Shown: positions 17,148 to 27,168 of the stretch, in pieces
Position numbering within the stretch: position 1 is the first letter of the stretch
Layout: the number at the start of each line of letters is the position of its first letter
Origin: an uncultured Aeriscardovia sp.
Lineage (GTDB): Bacteria > Actinomycetota > Actinomycetes > Actinomycetales > Bifidobacteriaceae
Direction of reading: 5' to 3'
Assembly: GCA_903789525.1 (NCBI GenBank)
Contig: CAIFER010000001.1
Location: 992,001-1,056,000, forward strand
Length of the DNA stretch: 64,000 nt
The notes under the pieces: generated by a model
What the model was told of the DNA's origin: nothing
The model's database searches: none
What the model saw: the letters and a program-made list of their open reading frames with translations, nothing else
Program-made: the position numbers and the translations under genes

Positions 17148-19373
17148 ATGGTACAAAAGAAACCGACAGCATTTTGGTCTGCAACGCGTGACCTGATGAA
17201 GCATTCGCCGATGATCTTCGTCACCGTTGTGATCGGCATCGTAGCAGCAATTCTGTGGAACGTTGGGACGCCATGGAAAGGCACGATCAGTCTCTTTAAC
17301 CCCCTCGTCTGGCAGAAATCCACGCTCCAGGCTATTTGTGTACTCGTTTTTGTACTCCTGACGCTCTTCACATTCGTTGATGAGCTCTTCGGAATTCAGC
17401 TCGATGGCATTATTCCTTCAATGATGCACGGCAAGATCGGCGCTGATGTCCTCGCAGTCATCGCGCTCGTCGCCACCGTAGGCTGCCAGCAGTATTGGGC
17501 CGCATGGATTTTGGATCTCATGGTGTATTCGGGCGACACGATCGAGACGTTTGCCCAGATTCGTGCTCGTCGTAACCTCACCAAGTTGCTCGATGCAGCA
17601 CCTCAAGTGGCACACGTGCTCAATTCTTCTGCGCAGCAGGCTTCCGAACAGGATGCCACAAACAATACTGAGCGCCCGTTCCACCCGACTGATCACGATG
17701 CCAACCAGCACGACGCCCGCACTGCTATGCCATCTTCATCAGTTGCTTCTTCTGAGTGGACGACAGTCCCTGTTGATCAAGTCAAAGTCGGCGATGAAAT
17801 TATCGTTCGTCCAGGTGAGACACTCCCGGTCAACGGCACGCTGGAAAGCGACCGCGCCACGATCGATATGTCAATGATCAACGGCGAACCGGTCCCTGTC
17901 GACGCGTTCACCGGCGATCAGCTCTCTTCCGGTGCCATTAACGGTGCAAGTGCTCTGCGCATGCGAGCGACGGCAACTGCTGGTAACTCGCAATATCAGC
18001 GCATTCTCGACCTCGTCCGCTCTGCAGAAAATTCTCGTGCTGACGTCGTCAAGACGGCCGATATGCTCGCAGTTCCGTTCACCATCATTTCGCTTGTCAT
18101 CGCACTGTTTGCACTCGTCTGCACGTGGATCACGATGGGCTTTGGCGAAGGAATGCTGCGCTTTACCCAGGTGCTCGTTCTCGCAACGCCGTGCCCACTC
18201 CTGATCGCTGCCCCGGTCGCATACATGGGTGGTACCGGTCGTCTTGCCCGCTCGGGAATCATCATTAAGACACAGGATATTCTTGAGAATCTTGGCCGCG
18301 TCTCACATATCTTCTTCGATAAGACCGGTACGCTGACGTACAAGCGCCCGGATGTGGAACGCGTAGATGTGAGTCCATGGGCTCGCACGCAGCACTACAC
18401 CTCTACGTCAATTCTGAGCGTTGCCGGACCGCTTGAGGCATATTCCGTCCACATTCTCGCCAAAGGCATTACGAAGGCCGGCGATGCAGTCCTGCGCACG
18501 ATGAAAGTCGCACGTCCGCATGTGACACATCCACACGAGGATTCCGGCAACGGCATCGAAGGTCTTGTCAGCGGCCACACCATTCGTATCGGCCGTCTCG
18601 CCTATGTGTGTGGTCACGATGAAGAAACCGATGCCCTCCGTCAAAAGGCGCGCACAGATTTCGGCAGTGACCTGTCTGCCACGCAAATGTGCACGTACGT
18701 CTCCTTTGACGGACATCTCGCAGCCCGCATTGTGTTGCGCGACTTTGCACGCAAGAACTCTGCACAAACAATTCGTGACCTGCACAATCTCGGTATCACG
18801 CGTCTGACAATGCTGACCGGCGACAAGATGGAGTCCGCGCAGGCAATCGCGTCAGAAATCGGAATCGATGACGTGAAGGCTTCGCTGTTGCCAGAACAGA
18901 AAGTTGCCGCTGTGAAGGCTGCCCAGAGTGAAGCGGGTTACCGCGATGCATGGATCAATCGCTTCCTGCGCAAGATCAACCGCCAGCCAGAGGTACAGCC
19001 AATCACGATGATGGTCGGCGATGGCGTGAATGATGCTCCGACACTTGCTTCCGCCAACATTGGCGTCGCGATGACCGATGGTTCCACGACGGCTGCGTCT
19101 GAATCGTCACAAGTCGTCATCATGAACGACAACATCGAGATGGTTCCACGCGCGATCCGCGTCTCTCGTCAGACAAAGCGCACCATGCTGCAAGCGACTT
19201 GCCTTGGCTTAGGACTCGCCATTATCGCTATGGTGCTCGCCGCGTGCAACATCATCCCCATCGTCGTCGGCGCAATTTTGCAGGAAGTCATCGATTTGTG
19301 CTCGATCCTGTGGGGTCTGACTGCACTTGCCGACAAGAAAGATAAAAAAGAAAAAGATACAAGCAATAGGTAA
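17148..19373 (+). CDS. P1B-type heavy-metal ATPase with TPCP motif
   Basis: 741-residue membrane ATPase that should move a transition metal across the cytoplasmic membrane. Seen: four N-terminal membrane segments, an actuator domain in which the usual T-G-E is N-G-E (S-M-I-N-G-E-P-V-P-V), the metal-site helix with T-P-C-P in place of C-P-C, the phosphorylation site D-K-T-G-T, V-H-I-L in place of the S-E-H-P motif, and the hinge G-D-G-V-N-D-A-P. There is no N-terminal CxxC metal-binding domain; instead a ~70-residue Asn/Asp/His/Thr-rich insert precedes the actuator. As I recall, TPCP-type enzymes form a poorly characterised actinobacterial clade; the metal is not predictable. Start at MVQKKP has AAGGAAG upstream. 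Confidence 0.85.
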   Translation: MVQKKPTAFWSATRDLMKHSPMIFVTVVIGIVAAILWNVGTPWKGTISLFNPLVWQKSTLQAICVLVFVLLTLFTFVDELFGIQLDGIIPSMMHGKIGADVLAVIALVATVGCQQYWAAWILDLMVYSGDTIETFAQIRARRNLTKLLDAAPQVAHVLNSSAQQASEQDATNNTERPFHPTDHDANQHDARTAMPSSSVASSEWTTVPVDQVKVGDEIIVRPGETLPVNGTLESDRATIDMSMINGEPVPVDAFTGDQLSSGAINGASALRMRATATAGNSQYQRILDLVRSAENSRADVVKTADMLAVPFTIISLVIALFALVCTWITMGFGEGMLRFTQVLVLATPCPLLIAAPVAYMGGTGRLARSGIIIKTQDILENLGRVSHIFFDKTGTLTYKRPDVERVDVSPWARTQHYTSTSILSVAGPLEAYSVHILAKGITKAGDAVLRTMKVARPHVTHPHEDSGNGIEGLVSGHTIRIGRLAYVCGHDEETDALRQKARTDFGSDLSATQMCTYVSFDGHLAARIVLRDFARKNSAQTIRDLHNLGITRLTMLTGDKMESAQAIASEIGIDDVKASLLPEQKVAAVKAAQSEAGYRDAWINRFLRKINRQPEVQPITMMVGDGVNDAPTLASANIGVAMTDGSTTAASESSQVVIMNDNIEMVPRAIRVSRQTKRTMLQATCLGLGLAIIAMVLAACNIIPIVVGAILQEVIDLCSILWGLTALADKKDKKEKDTSNR

Positions 19374-19405
19374 GGAAGAATCAGTAAGTAAAAAGAGATA
19401 GCGGC

Positions 19406-19447
19406 GATGAGGTATCCCGTGAAGTAAAAACCGCGGAATACCTCATC
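19406..19447. terminator. Terminator between convergent ATPase and HD-domain genes
   Basis: GATGAGGTAT (19406-19415) pairs perfectly with ATACCTCATC (19438-19447). Read on the minus strand it is followed at some distance by CTCTTTTTAC, on the plus strand by no T tract, so it serves at least the minus-strand HD gene. Confidence 0.6.
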
Positions 19448-19487
19448 TACGAACGCACAGAGCGCAGGTCAGATCACACGACCACTA

Positions 19488-20333
19488 TTACGATCTGATC
19501 CGCATCGTGTATTCGTCGGCAAGTGGCTGTAAATCCGGGTTTCCATACTGTTTCACAACTGCATCAAACCGTGCCGCATTCGTGTGCCCAAACCGTGCCG
19601 CTGAGCGCCGAGCGGCCAAGAGCGACACAAAATCTGGCGGATCAGACTTCGTGTGGAACTTGTCGGAATACATGACGATCTCTTGTTCCACGGTCCGCGG
19701 CATATAATCAGCCGGCGGAAGCGGAAGGTTCTGTGCGATTACCTCATTACGAGTGATTCCAACACCGGTGTGATTACGCGCAAACGATGCAATCCGCAGT
19801 CCATAACGGTTTTCCAGCAAAATCAGATAGCCCTCGAGGCCATGGAAAATATAGCGTTTACGGTCAAACTCACGGCCTGCACCCGGTCCCGTTGTCTCAA
19901 AGACTCGGTATACGCCAATATCATGCACGAGTGCACCCACTGTGACGAGTTGCAAATCAGGCAGTGCACCATTCCACGGCCGCGGAAGAGGGATTGCCGT
20001 CCCTTTTTCTTCACCGGAGTGATCGTGACGCATCTGCTGAGCAAATCCCAGCGCAATCCGCGCAACAATCTGACAGTGTGTCCAAATCTTTTCAAACGCA
20101 AATTCGCTCGGCGCTAGCCGTCGGTTTAAATCGCGAATCTGATCGAACGATATCGCATTCCCGTGTGCATTACGCACATGGTCAAAGACACCTGGAATCG
20201 CAGAATCCACGCCTGCACGAATGAGCTCACTACTGGCCGGTTCAACTGTCTGAAGATTCTGAAGTTGCTGAAGATCGGATCCAGAGGGCTCGCGTGACTC
20301 CTCACCCCTCTGATCACCATCCGTATTTTTCAT
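19488..20333 (-). CDS. HD-domain hydrolase
   Basis: 281-residue cytosolic protein. After a polar, Glu/Gln-rich 60-residue tail comes an HDIG-type HD domain: T-H-C near residue 85 (first metal His), H-D-I-G (around 137), H-G-L-E-G near 164 and N-H-T-G-V-G near 187. These are metal-dependent phosphohydrolases acting on nucleotides or second messengers; which one cannot be read from the sequence. Stands alone, convergent with the ATPase gene and divergent from zwf. Confidence 0.78.
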   Translation of the reverse strand: MKNTDGDQRGEESREPSGSDLQQLQNLQTVEPASSELIRAGVDSAIPGVFDHVRNAHGNAISFDQIRDLNRRLAPSEFAFEKIWTHCQIVARIALGFAQQMRHDHSGEEKGTAIPLPRPWNGALPDLQLVTVGALVHDIGVYRVFETTGPGAGREFDRKRYIFHGLEGYLILLENRYGLRIASFARNHTGVGITRNEVIAQNLPLPPADYMPRTVEQEIVMYSDKFHTKSDPPDFVSLLAARRSAARFGHTNAARFDAVVKQYGNPDLQPLADEYTMRIRS

Positions 20334-20458
20334 ACTTCCATCTTAGGAAAGCGACTGTGCGCAGAGCGGAAAACGGGCAAAACGCGCTTGAGCACTTACA
20401 ATTTTGAGAAGAAGTTTATTGACATCGCATCACAATGCGAACCTTCAAAGGATCAGGT

Positions 20459-22000
20459 GTGCTTATGAATGATTCCGCTCCGTGGGTAAATCCACTGCGC
20501 GATCCGGACGATCTCCGGCTTCCACGCATTGCTGGCCCATGCACCATCATTCTCTTCGGGGTTACAGGAGATCTCGCTCGTAAGAAACTGCTTCCAGCCA
20601 TTTATGACCTTGCTAACCGCGGTCTTCTCCCGCCCAATTTCGGACTCATTGGTTTCGGTCGGCGTGACTGGAGCGATGAATATTTTGCCAATTGGGCGAA
20701 GGAACACGTGCAGAAAACGTGCCGAACACCATTCCGCGAGTCCACGTGGAATCAGCTGGCCGGTGGGATCCGTTTTGCCAAGGGAACGTTCGATGACACG
20801 CAGGCGTTCGTCAATCTGTCCCACACACTCAATGATCTTGACCGTGAGCGCAATACGCACGGCAATCACGCGTTCTATCTGTCAATTCCACCGAGCGCAT
20901 TCCCGATCGTCGCTCAGCAATTGGCAAAGTCTGGTCTCACACAAAGTCGTCAGGGTGCATGGCGTCGTGTGATTATTGAGAAGCCGTTCGGTCACGATCT
21001 GCAGAGCGCAGAAGCTCTCGACCGCACGATCACGTCTGTCTTCGATCCGGATTCGATCTTCCGCATCGACCACTATTTGGGCAAGGAGACCGTGCAGAAC
21101 CTCATGGCGATGCGCTTCTCCAACATGCTGTTTGAGCCGATCTGGAACAACCACTACGTTGACCACGTGCAGATCACGATGGCTGAGGATATGGGCATTG
21201 GTTCACGAGCAGGCTATTACGACGGAATCGGCGCCGCTCGCGATGTGATTCAGAACCACCTCATTCAGCTCATGGCCATTACCGCTATGGACGAGCCGGT
21301 CGACTTTACCGCCCGAAACGTGCACTACGAGAAGGCAAAGGTGCTGTCCGCTGTCCGTCTGCCGAAGAATCTTGCACTGCACACAGCTCGCGGTCAATAT
21401 GCCGAAGGATGGCAAGGCCAAGAGCATGTACCAGGCTATCTGCAGGAGGAAGGCATCGGTCCGGATTCACACACAGAAACGTACGCAGCTATCAAGTTGT
21501 GGATTGACAACTGGCGGTGGGCTGGTGTGCCGTTCTATCTGCGCACTGGTAAGCGGCTCGGCAAACGCGTGACGGAGATCGCGATCGTCTTTAAGCCAGC
21601 ACCGCATCTACCGTTTACTGCAAACGCCACACAAGAGCACGGTCCAAATGAGATCGTCTTCCGCATTCAGCCAGATGAGGGTATCACTCTTCGTTTTGGT
21701 TCGAAGGTCCCGGGATCGACGATGGAAGTCCGCGATGTCAACATGGACTTCAGTTACGGCAATTCGTTCACGGAAGCAAGCCCAGAGGCGTACGAGCGTT
21801 TGATCCTTGACGTTCTCCTGGGCGAACCACCGCTCTTCCCGACTACCGAAGAAGTGAACCTGTCGTGGAAGATTCTTGATCCAATTGAAAAGTTCTGGGC
21901 AACGCAAGGACAGCCGGAACAATATCCGTCTGGTACGTGGGGTCCGAAGTCCGCTGATGAAATGATGGCACATGATCATCGTGCCTGGAGGCTGCCATGA
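20459..22000 (+). CDS. zwf: Glucose-6-phosphate 1-dehydrogenase
   Basis: Oxidises glucose 6-phosphate to 6-phosphogluconolactone with NADP. N-terminal Rossmann motif [15 protein letters not shown] near residue 38 and the active-site [13 protein letters not shown] at about 205. Full length. The GTG chosen here has AAAGGA 6 nt upstream; ATG two codons later (20465) has poor spacing and an earlier ATG (20435) has none. First gene of zwf-opcA-pgl; overlaps opcA by 4 nt. In bifidobacteria, which use the fructose-6-phosphate phosphoketolase shunt, this branch supplies NADPH and pentose phosphates. Confidence 0.95.
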   Translation: MLMNDSAPWVNPLRDPDDLRLPRIAGPCTIILFGVTGDLARKKLLPAIYDLANRGLLPPNFGLIGFGRRDWSDEYFANWAKEHVQKTCRTPFRESTWNQLAGGIRFAKGTFDDTQAFVNLSHTLNDLDRERNTHGNHAFYLSIPPSAFPIVAQQLAKSGLTQSRQGAWRRVIIEKPFGHDLQSAEALDRTITSVFDPDSIFRIDHYLGKETVQNLMAMRFSNMLFEPIWNNHYVDHVQITMAEDMGIGSRAGYYDGIGAARDVIQNHLIQLMAITAMDEPVDFTARNVHYEKAKVLSAVRLPKNLALHTARGQYAEGWQGQEHVPGYLQEEGIGPDSHTETYAAIKLWIDNWRWAGVPFYLRTGKRLGKRVTEIAIVFKPAPHLPFTANATQEHGPNEIVFRIQPDEGITLRFGSKVPGSTMEVRDVNMDFSYGNSFTEASPEAYERLILDVLLGEPPLFPTTEEVNLSWKILDPIEKFWATQGQPEQYPSGTWGPKSADEMMAHDHRAWRLP

Positions 22001-23160
22001 TTGTCACGCTCACGAATACGTCCACCCGCGAAATTTCGAGCAGGCTTGAGACGCTGCACATTCACCGTGGAGAAGTTGCTCAAGGCCGTGTGCTCACGCT
22101 GTTGATCGTCTGCCCACAGAAAGATTTGGAAGCGGCTCTGCGCACTGCAAACGAGACGAGTTGGGAACACCCGTGCCGTGTCATCGCGATCGTGCCGGGT
22201 TCCAGCAAGCCGGTCGTCAATGCGAAAGATGAGGCAGCCGACGCAGCACATATTTCGCCAGTTGCTGGCACACCAGGACTAGAAATTGTGCATGCTGCAG
22301 GCGATAAACCTGTCACAGCATTCCGTCAAGACTCTCAGCTTGACGCAGAAATTCGTTTCGGCGCCGATGCCGGAGCCAGTGAAATCATCATTTTGCGGCC
22401 GAAGGGTGAGCTCGTTGATCATCTCAATACGCTCGTCATCCCGCTCATCGTAGCTGATACGCCAGTAGTCGTCTGGTGGCCGTCCACTCCGCCGACGAAT
22501 CCGTCCAAGGATCCACTTGGCAAGATGGCCGCAGTTCGCATCACCGACGCCTCAACAACGCCGAACCCGATGAGCACGTTCCGCGCTTTGTGCACAACTG
22601 CCACTCCTCAGGACGTTGATTTGTCGTGGACGCACTTGACGCTGTGGCGCGCACAAATTATGTCAATGCTCGACCAGCAGCCTCACTCCCCTGTCATTTC
22701 TGCAGAGGTGACGGGGCAGAATAACAACCTCTCTGTTCTGCTCATGGCTGCATGGATTTCTACTGAAGCTCATATTCCAGTCACTATCGTCTGGGATGCA
22801 AATGCAGCTGGTCTTGAGGAGGTCCGTATTCACTGCCAGAAAGGCGATTTCGTCCTCTCTCGTCACACAAAGGCACATGGCAAGCAGAGCGATAATACCA
22901 GCGACGGTAATTCCAGCAAAGCCGGCAAATCCAGTAGCTCTATCAAATCAAGCGACTCTGATGAAAAGTCCGTGTGCGACGAACAGGCATGGATGTGCAC
23001 GCCGAACTCTGCAACACCGCAAATGGTCTCCTTGCCGCATCGCACGCGTACCGAGTGCCTCAGCGAAGAACTCGGTCGCCTCTACCCGGATAAGGTGTGG
23101 GCACGTGTGGTGAAGTCAGACTTCAACTTTGACCAAAAGTTCGTCGGGACGAAGGAGTGA
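21997..23160 (+). CDS. opcA: Glucose-6-phosphate dehydrogenase assembly protein OpcA
   Basis: 387-residue cytosolic protein needed for assembly or activation of Zwf in cyanobacteria and actinobacteria. N-terminal domain with S-E-I-I-I-L-R-P-K-G, the P-V-V-V-W-W-P segment typical of OpcA near residue 155, and the D-L-S-W-x-x-L-x-x-W-R motif near 210. Between residues about 290 and 330 there is a Ser/Lys/Asp-rich low-complexity insert not expected in the family. ATGA overlap with zwf; pgl follows within a few bases. Confidence 0.92.
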   Translation: MIVTLTNTSTREISSRLETLHIHRGEVAQGRVLTLLIVCPQKDLEAALRTANETSWEHPCRVIAIVPGSSKPVVNAKDEAADAAHISPVAGTPGLEIVHAAGDKPVTAFRQDSQLDAEIRFGADAGASEIIILRPKGELVDHLNTLVIPLIVADTPVVVWWPSTPPTNPSKDPLGKMAAVRITDASTTPNPMSTFRALCTTATPQDVDLSWTHLTLWRAQIMSMLDQQPHSPVISAEVTGQNNNLSVLLMAAWISTEAHIPVTIVWDANAAGLEEVRIHCQKGDFVLSRHTKAHGKQSDNTSDGNSSKAGKSSSSIKSSDSDEKSVCDEQAWMCTPNSATPQMVSLPHRTRTECLSEELGRLYPDKVWARVVKSDFNFDQKFVGTKE

Positions 23161-23162
23161 TA

Positions 23163-24014
23163 ATGGCAGATCTTCATGAACAAATGAGCCGCGGATTGGC
23201 TGCACGTGAAGTTATTCGTTTGACAGACCAAAAGGCGGTCTTGTTTGCGGCGTGCCAAATGCTTCTTTTGCGTCTGTGCGAACTGCAGTCGCGCGGTCAG
23301 CAGCGCATTGATCTCGCTGTCACCGGCGGAAGCGATGGCATTGCGATGTTGCGTGAGATTGGCCTGAATCCGCTCGTTTCGTCTGTGGATTGGTCACGTG
23401 TTCACTTTTGGTGGGGTGATGAGCGATTCGTTCCAGCTGAAAGTCCGGATCGCAATGCACTGCAAGCGCGTCAAGCATTACTTGAAACGCTCATTAGGCA
23501 TCATGGTCTGCCGGAGAAGAACATTCACGAGATGCCAGCTGATACGCGGACCGTCGTGCAAATCAGCAACGCTACCGAGGCTGAAAATCGCAAAGAGGTT
23601 CAGGTCGCTGCAGACCGTTACCAAGCTGAACTCGTCCAGGAAATGGGCGAAAACCCTCACTTTGACATTGCATGGTTTGGCGTGGGACCGGATGCACACT
23701 TCGCATCTCTAATGCCAGGTCTTCCGCAAATAAGTTTCACTGATCCCCACCAACTCGTCTGCGGCGTCACCGGTTCACCGAATGAGCCGCCACTGCGTAT
23801 TTCGCTGACAGTTCCAATGATCCAGCGGAGCACTGAGACGTGGGTGATCGCTTCAGGTGAGCGCAAGAAAGCCGCGCTGCAGAAAGTACTCGGCGCGCCG
23901 GGGACGAGTATTCGCGACGGCGTGTTCGATGATCCGAGTGTTCCGGTGTCATTTGCAGCCGGCCGCGCACGCACGGTATGGCTTGTTGACCGCGTATGCG
24001 CTCCACTGAAATAG
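23163..24014 (+). CDS. pgl: 6-phosphogluconolactonase
   Basis: Hydrolyses 6-phosphogluconolactone to 6-phosphogluconate. Seen: V-T-G-G-S near residue 56, H-F-W-W-G-D-E-R-F-V-P near 82 and the G-V-G-P-D-A-H-F-A-S-L-M-P-G motif near 175 (most homologues have G-x-G-x-D-G-H). Start at ATGGCAGAT has AAGGAG upstream; an ATG six bases earlier overlaps the opcA stop. Last gene of the operon. Confidence 0.93.
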   Translation: MADLHEQMSRGLAAREVIRLTDQKAVLFAACQMLLLRLCELQSRGQQRIDLAVTGGSDGIAMLREIGLNPLVSSVDWSRVHFWWGDERFVPAESPDRNALQARQALLETLIRHHGLPEKNIHEMPADTRTVVQISNATEAENRKEVQVAADRYQAELVQEMGENPHFDIAWFGVGPDAHFASLMPGLPQISFTDPHQLVCGVTGSPNEPPLRISLTVPMIQRSTETWVIASGERKKAALQKVLGAPGTSIRDGVFDDPSVPVSFAAGRARTVWLVDRVCAPLK

Positions 24015-24062
24015 CTGTCAAATAAGAGGAGCTAGCCCTCAGATTTAGCCTCTGCCTTCTGC

Positions 24063-24725
24063 TTACTCGTGGCTGACTGGCTGATGACGAATCGTGAGGT
24101 ATTGGTCAAGGGGCATGCGCTGGGCTCGCAAACTATTGATGCGTGCGTCAGTGGCGTGTCCCATCGCCATGCCAATCGCCACAACTTCGTTATTAGGAAT
24201 TCCCATCACTTTTCTGACGATGTGAGGGAAACGCACGAGCTCATAGGCGATAATCGTGTCATACCCACGTGCTTTCGCCGCGAGTGCCAGTGTTTGCTCA
24301 AAAGCACCGAGATCGAGCACGTTCCAATTCGTCGTCGTCTTCTGTATTGTCAGGTAAATTGCCGTTCCCACATTGAAGAGCCGCGCATTGTCTTCGCTCA
24401 TCCTGCTGTGCTCGCCAAGATCGTGACTGATCTGCGTAGTGAAGTCCGTTATGTTCGTCAAAGGCTGCTGACCCCATTGAGTGCGGTGAATTGTGCCGAA
24501 ATCAGAATGACTCTTTGTGCCCGCCGCAATGGCTTTTTCATGTTCGGCACGGATCTCGTCCATCGCCTCCCCTGTAGCCACGTACACTCGCCACGGCTGC
24601 GTATCACCCCAGCTCGGTGACTGTCCCGCTTCCTCGACAATTTCGCGAATTACCTGATCCGGAACCGGTTGCCCGTCGAAATCTCGAACAGAATGGCGCG
24701 CTGCAACGACTTCATCAAAATCCAT
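24063..24725 (-). CDS. Nitroreductase family protein
   Basis: 220-residue flavin enzyme of the NfsA/NfnB superfamily, NAD(P)H-dependent reduction of nitro compounds or quinones. R-H-S-V-R-D-F at the N-terminus binds FMN phosphate; S-P-S-W-G-D-T-Q-P-W near residue 36 and G-I-P-N-N-E-V-V-A-I-G-M-A-M-G-H near 178 are family motifs. GAGGAGG precedes the ATG. Divergent from a second, shorter nitroreductase. Confidence 0.88.
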   Translation of the reverse strand: MDFDEVVAARHSVRDFDGQPVPDQVIREIVEEAGQSPSWGDTQPWRVYVATGEAMDEIRAEHEKAIAAGTKSHSDFGTIHRTQWGQQPLTNITDFTTQISHDLGEHSRMSEDNARLFNVGTAIYLTIQKTTTNWNVLDLGAFEQTLALAAKARGYDTIIAYELVRFPHIVRKVMGIPNNEVVAIGMAMGHATDARINSLRAQRMPLDQYLTIRHQPVSHE

Positions 24726-24897
24726 GCTGACCTCCTCGTAATAACCGTGTTATCGAGATTAGCCAACTCGTCAGAACACACATTCAGCTCAGCGTGATGT
24801 CTTCAACTCTGTGAAGTCCACTGTGACCCCGCCAAACCTCAGTAGGATAAAAGAGAGACAAGGTTCAATCGCATGTCTTTCGAAGGAGAAAAACACG

Positions 24898-25398
24898 ATG
24901 GCACAGACTTTAGAACAAGATCCCATACTCGCACGCCGATCAGTCCGCAGTTTTACTGATGAAAAACTGACAGACGTGCAAATTTCCGCACTGATTAGCG
25001 CGTTCCAGGCATCGCCGGCCGGAATGCATCAATTTGACGTTCTTACCGGCATCACTGTTGAGAAGGACACCAACCTCCAGCTTATCGAATCCGCAACGGA
25101 CAACGCCTGCTATGGCGCTCCATTCCTCTTTGTGCTGGCAGCCAAGAATGGCAGTGATTTTGCCGAGCGCGATGTTTCCGTTGCCGCCGAGAACATCATG
25201 ATCGAAGCAACGCGGCTCGGGCTCGGATCTGTCTACGTGATGGGCGGTGCCGTGAATCTGGCGAAGCATGCTGATGTGTGCACACAACTGGGAATCCCTG
25301 CCGGATCCTCGCCACTCGTCATTGTGCCGGTCGGCCATGCAGCGCAACCGGTCGCAACAGAAGATCGCAGCTCTCGATTCACGCTCATCCGTAAGTAA
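24898..25398 (+). CDS. Nitroreductase family protein, short form
   Basis: 166-residue FMN-binding nitroreductase-fold protein: R-R-S-V-R-S-F near residue 13, Q-A-S-P-A-G-M-H-Q near 40, G-L-G-S-V-Y-V-M-G-G near 117. It is shorter than the divergent neighbour and not closely related to it. GAAGGAG precedes the start. A long upstream in-frame extension to 24811 is not supported. Confidence 0.85.
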   Translation: MAQTLEQDPILARRSVRSFTDEKLTDVQISALISAFQASPAGMHQFDVLTGITVEKDTNLQLIESATDNACYGAPFLFVLAAKNGSDFAERDVSVAAENIMIEATRLGLGSVYVMGGAVNLAKHADVCTQLGIPAGSSPLVIVPVGHAAQPVATEDRSSRFTLIRK

Positions 25399-25420
25399 AA
25401 GCTAACGTATCAGTGCATAC

Positions 25421-25465
25421 AAAAAGGCGATACCGAACAATCGAGTCGGTACCGCCTTTTATTTG
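25421..25465. terminator. Bidirectional terminator, nitroreductase / gnd
   Basis: AAAAAGGCGATACCGA pairs with TCGGTACCGCCTTTT with one A-C mismatch around a short loop; T-rich on both ends. It ends the nitroreductase gene and the convergent gnd gene. Confidence 0.85.
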
Positions 25466-25512
25466 TTCAGCTCAGCTCAGTTTAGCTCAGCTCATCATAC
25501 CGAGCGAAGAGC

Positions 25513-27027
25513 TCAGTTCTTCTTCGTGAACTTGAGCTGGGACGCATACTCTGTGTGATGCTCCTGAATCTCGTTGCATTCCTTCGTTGCCCACAGCGTG
25601 TGATAGACGCCCGGCATATCCACGCGCCCATACGTATGTGAACCGAAGTAATCGCGCTGTGCCTGGATGAGCGCAGCTGGTAGACGCTTGGACCGCAAGC
25701 CGTCGTAATACGCCAGCGAGCTGGAGAAGGCTGGAGCTGGGACACCACCGAGTGCGGCCTGTGCAACGACAGTTCTCCACGCCGTCTGCGCATCCGCGAG
25801 CGACTTGGCGAAGTACGGATCAAAAACAAGCGAGCTTGTCATCTTGCCAGAATCGTATGCATCCGAAATACGATTGAGGAACTGTGCACGAATGATGCAG
25901 CCAGCACGCCAAATACGGGCAACTGCACCAAGATCGATCTTCCAACCATATTGGCGAGCACCCTCAGCGATCTCATCAAACCCTTGTGCATACGCAATGA
26001 TCTTGGAGGCATAGAGCGCCTTGCGGATGTCCTCGATGAACTCGCTCTGGCTCATCCCCTTGAGATCGATGTGCGGCGCAGGACCGGCCATCGTGACCTT
26101 CTGTGCTTCCTCACGCTGGACTGAACGCTCCGAAAGCCCACGAGCAAAAACAGCCTCGGAGATCGATGGAACTGGAACCGGCAGACCGAGTGCAGTCTGC
26201 ACTGTCCACGTACCAGTGCCCTTCATTTCTGCTTGGTCAACGACAATATCAACGAACGGCTTGCCTGTCTTTGCATCCACATGACGCAGCAACTTCGACG
26301 TGATCTGAATCAGGTAGCTATTGAGCTCACCCTTATTCCACTCGTCGAAGATATCGGCAATCTTGCTCGGCTCCAAACCGAGACCGCGACGCATGAGATC
26401 GTAGCTTTCGGCGATCAGCTGCATATCAGCGTATTCGATGCCGTTGTGAACCATCTTGACGAAGTGACCAGCGCCGTTTTCACCAATGTGCGTGACACAT
26501 GGAGTTCCATCCGGAGCCTTCGCAGCAATCGACTCAAGAATCGGGCCGAGCGTCTTCCATGATTCTTCCGGTCCGCCTGGCATGATTGACGGCCCAAGGA
26601 GAGCGCCTTGCTCGCCGCCAGAGACGCCCATGCCGACGAAGTGGATTCCACGTGCAGCCATTTCCTTTTCGCGGCGCATCGTGTCCTTGAAGTACGTGTT
26701 GCCACCATCAATGATGATGTCCCCCGGCTCAAAGAGATCCGCCAGACGATGAATCATGTCTTCCGTCGGCTGACCGGCCTTAATCATAATGATGGCCGTG
26801 CGCGGACGCTTCAGCGTTGCAACGAAGTCTTCCAGCGTCTTTGACGGAACGAACGTGCCCTCGTCACCGTGATCCTTGATCAGAGCATCCGTGCGCCATG
26901 CCGAACGATTAAACACCGCAACCGTGTTCCCATGACGAGCGAGATTGCGCGACAACGCAGCACCCATTGCTGCGAGACCGATGACACCGATGTTTGCGAT
27001 GCCCTTCTTCTGACTATCGTCAGCCAT
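25513..27027 (-). CDS. gnd: 6-phosphogluconate dehydrogenase, decarboxylating
   Basis: Converts 6-phosphogluconate to ribulose 5-phosphate, CO2 and NADPH. 504 residues. G-L-A-A-M-G-A-A-L-S-R-N-L Rossmann motif at residue 18, catalytic segment G-V-S-G-G-E-Q-G-A-L-L-G-P-S near 140, and H-N-G-I-E-Y-A-D-M-Q-L near 198. Start at MADDSQ with AAAGGAACGC upstream; a longer frame to 27069 lacks a ribosome site. Completes the pathway begun by zwf-opcA-pgl but is on the other strand. Confidence 0.95.
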   Translation of the reverse strand: MADDSQKKGIANIGVIGLAAMGAALSRNLARHGNTVAVFNRSAWRTDALIKDHGDEGTFVPSKTLEDFVATLKRPRTAIIMIKAGQPTEDMIHRLADLFEPGDIIIDGGNTYFKDTMRREKEMAARGIHFVGMGVSGGEQGALLGPSIMPGGPEESWKTLGPILESIAAKAPDGTPCVTHIGENGAGHFVKMVHNGIEYADMQLIAESYDLMRRGLGLEPSKIADIFDEWNKGELNSYLIQITSKLLRHVDAKTGKPFVDIVVDQAEMKGTGTWTVQTALGLPVPVPSISEAVFARGLSERSVQREEAQKVTMAGPAPHIDLKGMSQSEFIEDIRKALYASKIIAYAQGFDEIAEGARQYGWKIDLGAVARIWRAGCIIRAQFLNRISDAYDSGKMTSSLVFDPYFAKSLADAQTAWRTVVAQAALGGVPAPAFSSSLAYYDGLRSKRLPAALIQAQRDYFGSHTYGRVDMPGVYHTLWATKECNEIQEHHTEYASQLKFTKKN

Positions 27028-27168
27028 TGCGTTCCTTTCATTCCCAGCGGAAACAACGGACGGTTGCACCCGCTATGCTCACAGTTTTCAGTGTACAAAT
27101 TTGCTCGCCGATGTGCCGTGAGCGTAGGAAAGCTTTTCGATACGAAGTCTCAGTAGGAGACCCGCACA

